Below, one piece after another: positions 35,225 through 46,482 of a stretch of 64,000 nucleotides of DNA; the stretch's first letter is position 1; each line of letters begins with the position of its first letter. The stretch spans positions 1,490,501 through 1,554,500 of the forward strand of contig CM073325.1 in the NCBI GenBank assembly GCA_037043015.1. Direction: 5' to 3'. This DNA is from Bryum argenteum (lineage: Eukaryota > Streptophyta > Bryopsida > Bryales > Bryaceae). The notes under the pieces were generated by a model. That model was not told where the DNA came from and searched no databases. It worked only from the letters and a program-made list of their open reading frames with translations. The position numbers and the translations under genes are program-made.

Positions 35225-35760
35225 CTAGTAGATGAGGTGCTTGCCAAAGGCGACTACATTCCTTCCCCCAAAGACCAAGAAGCCCAATCTGCCTTCGGGG
35301 CTAATTCTTTGTAGCTTAGTAACCCTCGATGGTTTGTAAAGGGGGAGGCCCCCACCGGAGGGACTCCCGCCTGTGAGGGACCCGACCCGCAGAGGGCGGG
35401 AGCCCGACGAGGAAGGGTCACGAACAGAGCGGGAGACCCGACGCCGAGTGGGGGCATCCACCGGCGTAACGACCAATTTGGTAACGAAATAGGCGGGCAG
35501 CTATGGGCGAACGCGGGCAGCTATGGGCGAACGCGGGCAGCAGTATTCAAATCCGGGCAGCAATTGATAAGATTTCGATTTGTATAGCCTCACAGGGAAT
35601 TCCCTGTGAGATTTCCTCACAGGGAATTCCATGTGAGATTTCCTCACAGGGAATTCCTTGTGAGGCTATACAATTGAAAATTATTCTGCTGAGGGAGGTT
35701 TCGACTATTCAAAGGCGATGTCCGACAGGAGGTCGTTACGGCTGCACCCCTCCCTTATAT
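35225..35760. mobile_element. GC-richer segment with a 276-bp inverted-repeat element (35465-35740)
   Basis: CGTAACGACC at 35465-35474 is mirrored exactly by GGTCGTTACG at 35731-35740. Inside lie two and a half copies of GGGCAGCTATGGGCGAACGC (35495-35545) and the triple palindrome described separately. The DNA just to the left (35330-35460) is strikingly GC-rich compared with the AT-rich flanks, hinting at a larger inserted unit. I could not define a target duplication or assign a superfamily. Confidence 0.5.
35580..35674. repeat. Triple tandem palindrome within a larger palindrome
   Basis: The block CTCACAGGGAATTCC, closed by (C/A/T)TGTGAG, occurs three times at 27-bp spacing, each copy itself a palindrome centred on GAATTC. 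The outer arms TTGTATAGCCTCACA (35580-35594) and TGTGAGGCTATACAA (35660-35674) are exact reverse complements, so the whole 95 bp can fold as one cruciform or as three small ones. In the plus frame it reads as three SQGIPCEI/A units. Confidence 0.9.
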
Positions 35761-38406
35761 CTCCATATCATTAATTTATTTTCCCCAAAAAGAGATTGAA
35801 CTCTAAACAACATTTATGGTAGAGCAGCCAAAAATGGCGCAGTGCCGAAAATGGAGCCCTAGTAATCTTCACTGTCACGTACATAATAGTTTCTCCATAC
35901 AACAGTACCATGTACACGCTGCAAAGATTATAGGGCGTCACTTTAGGGCACCATTTTAGGAACACCTATATTTCCATCTTTAAAAATTCATTACTTACAG
36001 TGGAAGAGTTGAAAAATGATGATTCCACTTGCTCTAGTTTTCTACTAATTTTCCCCATGCACAAAAATTGCTTGCGCTCCCAACATTCCTGTAGATTTTC
36101 TGTGCTGAAAATTGCGCCATTATAGAACACCTTACCATAGCCTCGAAGTTGATCGATCCAAACGAGTACTAGTCCATGGCGGAAGAAAATCTCCCACTTC
36201 ATTAATTAGGTAGTTGTGGAATCACCTCGTAGCACTCTTGTCTTATCACACAAAATTCTTATTCATTTGTCAGACACATTTGTCATAGATGGGATGTACA
36301 TTTGATACATTCAAGACGTCTTTGATGTACATCTCATCTAAATCGTTTGTTTAACAAATGAATAGGAGTTTTGTCTAATAAGACAACTCTACCTTTCAGA
36401 GATAATCATTATTATTTATTTTGTTCCAAACTCCAAATCTACCTTTTAGATATAATCATTATACTTTAGTTTGTTCCAAACTCCAAATCTAAAGACCTCC
36501 TTGTATACTTATGCTCAAAAACCTCAAGATGTTGGTTGTTCTTTAAGCATGTGGATTCTTAGTGATTGTTGTAAATTGTTTTTACTACTACATCAAGTAC
36601 TCACAAACTTTGTGATGGAAGGACCATATAGTTATTTACGCCATTTTTTTAGCAACCATGCCATTTCATTTGTTTCAACAAGTTCTTCTGCCTTGAAGTC
36701 CACACTACATTTCCAAATAAGTTCGTCTTCAACTTCAAAGTCCTTAACAATTTTGACTCAAAACATCTCTACATATTTATACAACAATTTTTCTACAAGG
36801 GTATATCACATGCACATGTACAAAAATCACTATCAAGTAGTTCACCAAAAAAATTGAGCTTGGCGCGATTTATCACTTTTCCGCAAAAGTTTGTCTCTCT
36901 CAAGTATCCTTTTTCCTACCAAAATGTCTTCGTCGATGAACAAACAACAAACTTTTAAACTCGACAAAGACCATGGCATGCAAATCCGATGCAAATAATG
37001 GCTCCACATAGTGCCATAGCATAGGACTCAAGCGGCGGCATCCGCCGAGGGGGCCGCACATAGACCCCACATTCCGGATTGCCGTACTTGCGCATCCACA
37101 TTGAAGGATGCACGTGCGGAAAGTCCCCCACCTAACGAGCTTCAGCTTTTCCGACGGAATTTAAACCTGAGCTTCGCAGAGTTCCTTTATGATGAATAAT
37201 AATAATTCCTTTATAATAGTCCCTTTATAATAGTTTTTATTTTTTTTTATAATGCTCAAACAAAAAGGGGGGGTGATTTTATGGACATGTTGACAACAAC
37301 ATATCATGGGCTTGTTTGTTTGCAAGGACTCCTCCTGCCAAGGGGAAGTGAATCCTACATAATTTAGCTTTTTTCATGGTATCATTATCCCTATCACTTT
37401 CTGAACATTGATCATTTGCGGTATAAATGCCACATGTAGGGACATCATTGCCCATGAACCTTTATATAAGTCAATGAACCGGGACTTAGTGTTATGGATA
37501 CCATTTGATTTTCTCAAGAAACTCGTTTGAGAGTCGAAATGTTGGCGAAAACCGGTTTCTTAAAAAATTTAACTAGAATTTTTTTGAATAATTTTTTTTT
37601 TTAAACCGACCAAAGTGATACCAAAACCGGTTGAAAGTGGACAATGGGTGGTTATTGTAAATTTCTCCTCGGTTTAAGGGTCCATACCAAGGTTATCAGT
37701 GTACATGAGATATTTTGTACTTGTGTCAAGAATCTTTCACATACATACGTTTTTCTTTGTATTTATTTATATTGTGCATTTGACTTTGAAATATTCTAAA
37801 TGTGGATATTTGTAAGTTCCATATATAAATTTTAAGTATGAATAATTTCTGGAAGAAGTACACATTCAACAAGTGGAAAGTGTCAAATATATTTTTGTAC
37901 TTCGGTAACCATGGTCCATACTAGAATAGGAGTACAAATGATTTACCTAACAAATTTTTCAACTAAATGTATAAACATTCCAACACTTATGCTCCAAATA
38001 CTTGCTCTTCTTTATTTTATTTTTTATGAACTACTTAAGTGAAATTTCTAAGGAATAAATTTAACTACAAAAAGAGTTTTCCATCACCTCAATGCTATTG
38101 CAATTTTTTGAGCTTCTCATTGAAACAATCAATTTTTATATTGCTTGCACAAGATATTGAAAAACGGAGGACATTGGTTAGCAATACCAAAATTCTGACA
38201 GTCATCATATCAATTTATTTATTTTTTCCTCTTTATTTCCTTTTTCTTTTTCTTTTTCTTCTTTTCTATCTTTCTTTCTTTTTTCTTTTTTTTTACCAAA
38301 CAAAGTTCAGATGGAATTTATGAGTGGATGATAAATAATGTTTGCGAGTTCATTGTGCTCATTTTTTGGTGCAGTCCCAAGTTGCAATATAAATGCATAA
38401 AATATA
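35761..38406. other. Intergenic, AT-rich, no gene seen
   Basis: Two near copies of the word TCTACCTTT(C/T)AGA(G/T)ATAATCATTAT, followed by GTTCCAAACTCCAAATCTA, lie at 36390-36440 and 36438-36492, a roughly 50-bp tandem duplication. A short GC-rich island at 37020-37130 includes the small inverted repeat CGGCGGCATCCGCCG. A polypyrimidine run lies at 38225-38297. The minus and plus frames here (for example 36471-36857) have no recognisable domain. Confidence 0.4.
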
Positions 38407-38507
38407 CTCCCTCCGTCCCATTGTAGCTGTCAAGTAGGTTTTCTCACATCTACCTTGAGAAGTAGATGTGAGAGAACCTACTGGACAATTATAATGGGCA
38501 GAGGGAG
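38407..38507. mobile_element. Stowaway-like fold-back MITE (101 bp)
   Basis: The ends are CTCCCTCCGTCCCATT and, inverted, CTCCCTCTGCCCATT, flanked by TA on each side (38405-38406, 38508-38509). The complementarity continues almost to the centre (GTAGGTTTTCTCACATCTAC against GTAGATGTGAGAGAACCTAC), leaving a loop of about 8 bases. The element is one long hairpin, typical of Tc1/Mariner-derived Stowaway MITEs in plants. Confidence 0.9.
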
Positions 38508-39546
38508 TACATTACACATGCTGACTCATGTTGGCATCAGCTTTTGTGTAAGCCATAGCCCCTAACTCTCCTTGTTGCAGAACTGTCGAAGTCACAAAAT
38601 TTGACCTTCCTTTAGATTCAGCTCAAAAAATCTCAATCTAAGCATTATTTGAAATATTCAACCGTAAGATCTCAAAGTTCACTTGACATTCATCTCACAT
38701 ACCAAATTTGAACCGTTCATTCTTCCTCGTTTGTGAGATTATAATGATCAAAGTTGGCTGAGTTTTTCTCCTGCGGGAACCTCCGGAACATTTTTACATT
38801 CTTGAGCATAAAGCACATGTGGGTCTTGTTTTGTCAAGAACTGTTCCTCTCTGTACTTGCATTTAACCCCTAAAGGTCTGAGCGTGTCGTGGCGACTAGT
38901 ACAATACAATGTATTTGGTTGTATTTGGAGTGAATGCACACCTTTAATGGGTTTGAGCTCAAAGAAGAAGTTGACATTTGAATTAATGCCGTTCTAGTGA
39001 GCTATTACGATTTCAATTCAGAGTTTCTTGTTGGTAGCCAATCCTAATTATACGACAGCGTACATACTATCCCCAAGGGACTTTTAAGGGTTTATAAAAG
39101 GTGACCTATTCTACAGTTGGTTACTATTCAAGTTTTGTGAGCTTTTTTCAAATAAGCCATGGAATGTAGCAAGGTTAGCAGAGCACAAGGAATGTTCCGT
39201 GACACAAATGATTTCTCAATGGAGGGTGGTGGGGAATGCTCAAACCGGACGTACTCATGATGAACATTCTAGCGTGCGACCACCTACAAGTCCAACTTCA
39301 AAAATTCCTCACAAATCTTAGAAACTGGAGACAAATCTTAACAATTCCAACTTATTCAAAATTCTAACTGAATCTTGCACACACATTGCTAACATGCCTA
39401 ACTTATTTGCCTTCGTGAAAATTGCTTCATTGTTTCCTAGAGCCTAAAAACGAGCCTATGTTGTTTTTGCAAAAACTGAAACTCTCACTCCATTTATCTC
39501 AAGGTCTATACTGTGAATTTTGATAAATATTGATGGGTGGACTTAA
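38508..39546. repeat. Second copies of two dispersed repeats
   Basis: About 38556-38870 is a diverged copy, in opposite orientation, of the 260-bp TTAA MITE. Shared words include AATCTCAATCTAAGCATT, CAACCGTA-GATCT, AAATTTGAACCGTT and GAGATTATAATG-TCAAAGTTGGCTGA. About 38890-39090 is the partner of the repeat at 3845-4045. The rest, up to 39546, shows no gene. Confidence 0.6.
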
Positions 39547-40467
39547 TCACTAAAGGCGCCGAATGCAAAAAAACAACATTGTGGATGGAAGGCATCAGAT
39601 TTGAAGAGCCATAGGTTCTTAATCCAAGGCCCTTTGAGGATGAAATCACTTAGGTTGTCTCAAATCAAGTCTAGTTTGTGGGATTAGAATTGTAAACCTA
39701 TACAATAAAGTATGAATGAAATGACATGCATTTTAGTGAAAACAACTCTTGTTTTTGACTTTCCAAGTATGGGGCATGTTTTACCATTGCAAGCCAATTA
39801 TGTGAAATCAAAAATAGTTTTTTATGATTTTACTCTTCATAATCATGATCTTTAATAAGGTGATTCTTAAAAACTTTCTAGTTGAGAATTTTTTTGATCC
39901 AAATACTTTTCCTATTGGATTTGCAATGATGTTTCTTCAATGAAAAAAGCAAAAAAAATATGAATGATATATTACGAGCTATATCTCCTTCATCCACCAT
40001 TGGATTCCAACTTTATTTTTTGCGATGATTTCCAATTAGAGTCAAGCTTTAGTGGTAAAAACCTTGACAAGATCGGAGATGTTTTGAAGAGTGCAAAGGG
40101 TGTACTTTTCCTTTATAATTTTTTTGGCAGTTTTAACCATTGCAAGAGTGAAATATAAGCCAAGAATTTATTTTTGATGATTGGGCAAAGGTGCTATATG
40201 AGATGAAGACGAACAACTTTGTAGTCACTAATTTTTTTTTATTGCGATATGTTTGTTGGTAGACTTTCCACTCTAAAGAAAGAAAATGATGGACATCTTG
40301 CAATTTGTCTTTAGTACTTTTACACTATGATCTCTGAATCTATAACTCAGATTTTGTTCCACATGACCTACTACAAGTCGATACTCATACCTCATCTTTA
40401 TTTTCATCCATGACACTTTTTTTCAAAACGAAACTTTAAGCTAAATACAGGCCAAGACATTCAGGAG
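39547..40467 (+). mobile_element. Copy C of the ~1-kb TTAA-flanked repeat family
   Basis: It is flanked by TTAA at 39543-39546 and 40468-40471. It aligns with copy B end to end and with copy A over its first third. Its termini have diverged (TCACTAAAGGCGCC on the left), so it is older or less constrained. It is non-coding. Confidence 0.6.
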
Positions 40468-40585
40468 TTAAGACAATTCTAAACAAGATCTCACGGTCAA
40501 ATTTCTCAAAATTGTTTTTTTGTTTTTAAATGTTCACGGATTTCAGATATGACCATCTAGAGATGCACATCTCCTTTACGGGTTA

Positions 40586-41264
40586 GGGCATCCTCAACGG
40601 ACACAGAATACACTCCCTCTAAACCAAATGCTATCTTTTGATTGATTTAAAATTAGAAATTAAAATTATCATCATTAGAAGCGCATGTAAATAAACGTGA
40701 GATATTTCTCTAGAAAAAAAAATTGTGAAATTGGGACGTAGGTGAAATCCCTCATTGAAAACATCACATTTTCAAAATTTAGAGGGAGTGCACCAAATCT
40801 TGCTTAAAAATGGGAAGATCCTCACACGCTCCCTCTAAATTTCAGAAATATAGAGGGAATAAGGGGGGGTCACATACTTTTTGGGCACCACAAGCCTTGG
40901 CTTGGTGGTTAGGGCTTAGGCCCCCAATGAGGAGGTCGTGGGTTCTATTCCCCATGCCGGCGTGGTGCTCACTACTATAGTCCACCCAACTATTGTGGGG
41001 GGTCTTTGGACCTTGTTGTATGGGTACCTCAAAGCCCTTTGGGGGGATACTATGTCAAGTATCTTCAAGGCATTAGTAACTAGGCTAGAAACTAGCGTAG
41101 TTATAGTGTCCACCCTCGAGAGGGGGAAGTAGTATTGTTCCAATTTCCCCTTGTCCGGTGGCCATCGGGATATTAGCATTACAAACGGACACTTCATTCA
41201 CGCCGGCCCCTTAGAAAGGGACGGGAGTTCCTATCTATCTATCTATCATCCATTGAGGATGCTC
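40586..41264. mobile_element. PIF/Harbinger-type element carrying a nested SINE (679 bp)
   Basis: The left end GGGCATCCTCAACGGA pairs with the inverted right end GAGCATCCTCAATGGA. The flanks are TTA at 40583-40585 and 41265-41267, the 3-bp target duplication of PIF/Harbinger. A second set of short inverted blocks (ACTCCCTCTAAA at about 40612 and TTTAGAGGGAGT at about 40780) lies inside, so the host element may itself be composite. Confidence 0.8.
40888..41247 (+). mobile_element. tRNA-derived SINE
   Basis: The 5' part resembles a tRNA gene: an A-box-like TGGCTTGGTGG (40898-40908) and a B-box-like GGTTCTATTCC (40941-40951) at normal polymerase III spacing. A tRNA-unrelated body follows, ending in a (CTAT)n tail at about 41229-41247. 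It lies within the Harbinger-type element, so it inserted later or was carried by it. The minus frame across it (40916-41197) is incidental. Confidence 0.75.
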
Positions 41265-41267
41265 TTA

Positions 41268-42673
41268 TGGAGTGTTATAAGATGAGACATAGCACTTGCC
41301 AAGTTGGCATCATCATCACCGAGCTATTAATTGGTCCTTGATTGTGCTTCCATCACTACATTGATAGCCAACTAACATCAATGAAAAGTCCTGTTCACAG
41401 ACGCGAGGTACCTGCGGCAAGTAGTAATAAGAATGCGGGGGGTCAAACGGCGGACTAGGATGTCTGTACCTTGGGCGGAATGAGCCATGTACACTTCTCT
41501 AGTGCAAACACATAGTCAAGTACGTAGGGTAAGTTTTTGATGGCATTGCGCACTGACAATTGCCCATACGCAGTTGTTGTTGTATAGTGACTGCTACTCG
41601 TGGATTGGCTGCTAGCTAGTGTCTTCCATGGCATGCCATTGTGAGCTTTCGGTATCATCCTGCTAATAGAGCCATTTGAATTTAAAATTAACCCGTAATT
41701 GAGACTATATTTGAAAACCCCTGGACTATTTTTTTAAAATTTTAAAATTTTTAACATTTGATTTTGAGAAATGCAACTGTAGGATCTTGTTCTTAGTTGT
41801 CTAATTACTCTACCCACCAATTGATATCAGATATCACTGTATGGATCTTGAGTTATATTGGGTCGAAGTTTCAGTGTCTGCAAAAATACCAAGTGATTTT
41901 GGAGTCAATTTGCTTAAAATTGAAATCGATCACATTAAACACGCAATTAAGCAATTATGCAATTTGCCAAGTGCACTCAATGGCATGTCAAAACAACAAC
42001 ATTTTCCTCCAAAATGAAAAAAAACAACAAAAATTCCACACAAAACAAAAATAAATTAAATGTGGAGGCACTAAACTTAAACTAATGAGAAATAGTATTT
42101 TTTTAATAACAAATTTGTTGCTAAATCATGTTTTATTGCTTTGTAAATACTACCAAATTATTATTTAAAATATTGCCAACATCTATTTTATTATTTTGTG
42201 TACCATATAAATTTTTGGAATACAAATCCCAATGGATCAATATGAAGGACAATGTCACGTCTTGGAGTGCAAAAATTGAAATTTAAAGAATTTCAAAGAT
42301 TCAATTTTGTCCTTGAACTTCCTATAGTGTTCTTTTTAGATTCAATGCAATTTTGATTATGAACTTCTACGTTGTACATTGCTATATGACATTTATATAC
42401 TATTTTTGGCATTTATACAACAAACATACTTTATAAGAGATAAAAGGCCAACATGTGCTATTCAACGAGAAAATATGTAGCATCTCGCTCTATATTATAT
42501 GAAAATCCATACATAAAATTCATAAACGTACTTTAAAAACTGATAGTAAATACTATAATATAACATGCATAATACTATAACCAAACATCTCATACTTTAC
42601 TCAAACATATCAATCAAACCTAACATGCCACCTAAACATCATATTGACTTGCTACTTATAAATCTCTGATGCT
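41268..42673. other. Intergenic, AT-rich, no gene seen
   Basis: No domain, repeat family member or RNA gene was recognised. The stretch becomes strongly AT-rich from about 41700. The frame at 41455-41658 (minus) has no recognisable features. Confidence 0.4.
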
Positions 42674-45600
42674 CTAATCATCCTCTTCCATTGTCCTACC
42701 GGTACTACCTTTATAGGCCTCATGTACCATACGATCCACTGCCGCCAGCGACACTGCGGGATCAATAGAATCTTGAAGACTGATAGACGCAGACTCCTCG
42801 TACCTGTAACTGCCCGACTCACCGTGGCGAGTGTACCTTATGCCATCGGTGTTATAGTAGAAGCCGTCTCTAAATGTCATCATTGGTGCGAAGGCCTCGT
42901 TGAAAGCTATGGTGTCCGCTGATTCCGTAGATTGTGGAATGGATGGCACCATTGGTCTCGTTTGAATTGGAGTATCTAGAACCACCTTTGGTATCTCTGA
43001 TCATTCCTCAAAACTATTAGGTTCCACAGACGAATGAAGTCCGTTGTCACATGAGTTATGATCAGGCGAGGGTACATCTGTGTCATACTCACGCGGCTGT
43101 CGTACATTTGCCAATGTGTATGGTGCTGGAATAGAAGTATCCGCTTCATCTCCAAGCTCGTCCTCGTCACTACCGCCTTCCTCTGAACCTAAGTTCATCG
43201 GATCTTTGCCCTTGGAAATGCCAACGCTAGTGCTCCTTGTTGCACCTGTCATCTCAGGGATCTGAAATTGTCCTTGGAAGTTGACAAACAACTTTGTATA
43301 CAAGAAGTTTAGCCTTTCTAGGCTATCGTCAATGACAATGATCTCCGATCCATGGAAACCTCCATGAAGGATTGTCGGAATGGCCGTTGTAATGTTATAC
43401 GCAGCCAAACTCCAACCAATTGGCAAATACGCATCCACGAGTCTAGAGAGCTCGGATGGCGATCGCTCGAGTCTATCACCCTCCGACGGTTGATGTGTCT
43501 CACTCCATTGATCGTGAAATACAAGTGGTAGTGGACGGTCCCCAGAAACATAATTCTGGTTGGAGGAAGTATCAACAGGGTGTTGCATATAAACAACAAC
43601 ACCTCCAAATGGTTCCACCGCTTGCTGTAACTGACCACCCTATGTAAAGTTGAGGGCATACTGATCAACCGAGTTTGCGCCAAATGCCCAACATCCATGT
43701 CGTTGAGTGCCACCCTCGGGAAGTTTGAGCTTCGCGAACAACTCGGCATTAGCAAACACGGCTGGTGGTAACAGTAGAATACTGTTCGATCGTTCAACGC
43801 CTGTCATCCACGCTGACAATTGTGCAATAACTTTGGTGAACTGCTCTTCTTCCCAAGGACCGTCTCCATGCCTTCCCCCACCACGTCGACAATCAACAAC
43901 CGACAAGTACGATTGTGTCAACTGCTGGACATCATGATGAAATAATCTTTCCCAAGCTCGAACTATAAGATGATCTGGTGTACTGGTCTGAGTTGGCCTT
44001 CGAACTTGTAACACCCACTTCCATGTGACGGTAGTGGCACCACCCTCATCTACTGATGCTTCCACTTCTCCATGTGTTCTTGTTGCAATGTCTTGATAGT
44101 GAACCTTGATGGAGGTGGGAATAAGTTCACTTATGTCTGCCAACTTGGGCACCTTCTCTCGTGTAGGTTTAGCCCATGCGGCTTTTGTGTATTTGGCCAA
44201 GACCTTGCCAAATGCATCAATTTGCTCCTTGCCCCCCGGAAAATACTTCCGTACAGATATGTGGAAGAACTCTTCCATGGAATTAGGTGAGCACTCTTTG
44301 TTGAACACCATTAACCAACGAGTGATATTAGCGACCGCTTCTTGTCTCATGATCCGGTCAACTGCACCTGCAATAGCACGGGGATCCCTAGACGCATCCT
44401 TGATGGCGTGAAAGTAATATGATTGTCGAGGTCAAGCGGTCGTCCTCCCCACCTTAGCTTAGTCAGAAGACTTGACTAGCCGTAGATATAAGCGGTCGTG
44501 GAACCACATTCAGTGCCTCAACCAATGCATGGTCATTCGCTTCCGATGCTCCCGTACATCCACAAGAGGATCTATGTTGTTCTTGTCTCAAACGCCTTCC
44601 ACTTCTTCTCCTCTTCCTCGCTATAAAAGAGATGGCCATCTTCGTAGTCCTTGCACACTTGAAGGATAGCTTCGAACACCGACGCCGGGATTCCACGCAT
44701 GAATGGTCAAGTCATGATCCGCTTTGCCAACCTCTTGATTGTTATACCTTTGTTGCCCTCAACAAGGTTCTTCAGATTCGCATTAGCCGACACACCAAAG
44801 CTTTAGCCTGCGTTCATCGTCCCAGCACGAACCAAGCTATCGCGCTTCCCATACAACTCCCAAATCTCGCGTAGCTTTCTCAAGTCCTCATCCATGGTGG
44901 AATATTTTGTCCTATTCCATTCCTTCTTGTTGACCCGCGCGGACTTCGCTAGGTACAATGCAGGATCATCGTATACGACAAATGTTGCCTCCCGCATTTC
45001 AAAGATGTTAATAAACTCGCGATGAGAGTTTGTGTTGGGCAACCTCTTCCTTCGCAAAATTGCAGGCTGCAACTATGTGTTGTCTATCCACTGGCTCCCG
45101 AATGATCCTCTCCTGAAGCCAACACAACTGAGAATGTGTTGTACCGTGAATAGACGCTAATCCGTGCGTATCAAATATGCGTTGGAACTCTCGTTGTGCT
45201 CATTCGAGGGGGAATGCCACCTCTTCTCGCCGAACCACACCATCGTCAGTAGTGACATCCACAATGTACTTGATCGGACGAAGAACCAACTTGCTCACAC
45301 AAGTCTTGTTCTCTGGATGTCTCATAAAGTCATAAACCTCTCTAACTCTCTTTGCAGAGAGTACCCGATGGTTTGTCAAAAGACTCTCCACTTGGATAAT
45401 CTTGTCGATCTTCACCTCAAATACAATGTCCCCCCATAGTGATCCTTTCGCAATTTCTGCTTCAGTAGGTATCGGTGCTAGGAACTTACTTGACGTTGAG
45501 GCCTCCAACGCCATCCTCGGTTCCGACTCTGAATCCTCTTCGTCATGGTCCGATACTTCCTGAAACTCGTCCTCCACTGCTAATACATTCAGTGAAGAAC

Positions 45601-46482
45601 TCGGTACATAAGCAGATGCTCCATGCTGAGCTGGAAACCTCATGGTTGTAGACCCACTGCCCCTACCACGTGCCCTCGATCCTCGTCCAGCTGACCTCGC
45701 ACCACTTGTAGCCACATTCGACGATTGTCCACCTGAACCAGATGCTATGTCGCCTCTATCACGTCGTGGCCGCTTTGGGGGACGTCCTCTTCCAGATAGA
45801 GGAACACTTCCTACAGGCGGTTCAGTAGTCGCGATACGCTGGACGGGCACAGATTGTGCAATCTGCTGAAGTGGTTGGTAATCCAACTCACCTCCAATAA
45901 CATAACTACGGTGAATTGGATCCTTCTCTTCTGGTTCAGCTGGTTGACCTTGTGATGTTGCATGTGTCGGATCCGCCTCTAGTAATGCTCGTACTTAATA
46001 TGGGCATCCATAAGAACCATTGCTCGTGCCACATCCTCCTGTGATAACCCTAGACAATGTGACATATGCTCTTGCCTCGCTGTACGTACTGCAGGAGCGA
46101 TATTCAGCCAAAATTTCTGCAAGGTATTGAGAAATTTCACGGACCCAAAACTTGCAAGCAAGCATTCTGGAATGGATGCAAGAAGAAGCTGTCTCGACAG
46201 AGAAGTCTTCTGCATTGCTTCATCAGCATCTGGGACACACATCACATATATCATGTCAGACGATGGGCGGGTAGTAATTGCTTGAATCCCGCCAAAACGC
46301 TTGCCTAACGCTGACGTACAGTCCCTCATTTTAAAAGGTTGGTGCGTCATCCACAAATAAGGCTTTGAGGGGTCCTCTTCTACAATCCACCATCCGTGCT
46401 TCTCCCATGTCTTGTCGATTTTGCAGTTGGTTCCGACGTTGCGAGGCATGGCAACTTGATAATCATTGGAACACAATATCAT
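42674..46482 (-). pseudogene. Decayed protein-coding locus of unknown family (possibly element-borne)
   Basis: Long minus-strand open stretches follow one another with coding-like composition: 46482-45979, 45886-45200, 45072-44803, 44350-43640, 43618-43001 and 42985-42674. Codon use is richer in GC than the flanks. The first encodes a compact basic/aromatic segment (MPRNVGTNCKIDKTWEKHGW). The second has an AT-hook-like GRGRPPKRPRRDRG followed by an RG-rich stretch, an acidic run and EVKIDKIIQVESLL. The fourth has an SMEEFFHISVRKYFPGG block and TVTWKWVLQVRRP. The last two are acidic and Ser/Asp-rich. No reverse transcriptase, integrase, capsid, transposase DDE motif or known plant domain was recognised. 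Several interruptions separate the stretches. Some may be introns, but the overall impression is of a gene that has lost function. Confidence 0.5.

Noticed and set aside
35503-35799. 98-residue frame with SQGIPCEI repeats
   Set aside because: It reads straight through palindromic and duplicated DNA and has no coding features outside them.
40888-40965. Possible functional tRNA gene
   Set aside because: A- and B-box-like sequences are present but I cannot fold a cloverleaf with intact acceptor and anticodon arms, and the sequence continues into a SINE body.
40916-41197. 93-residue minus-strand frame
   Set aside because: It lies entirely within the tRNA-derived SINE.
42674-46482. LTR-retrotransposon or virus-like element
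   Set aside because: No reverse transcriptase, RNase H, integrase, protease or capsid motif was seen and no long direct repeats flank the locus.
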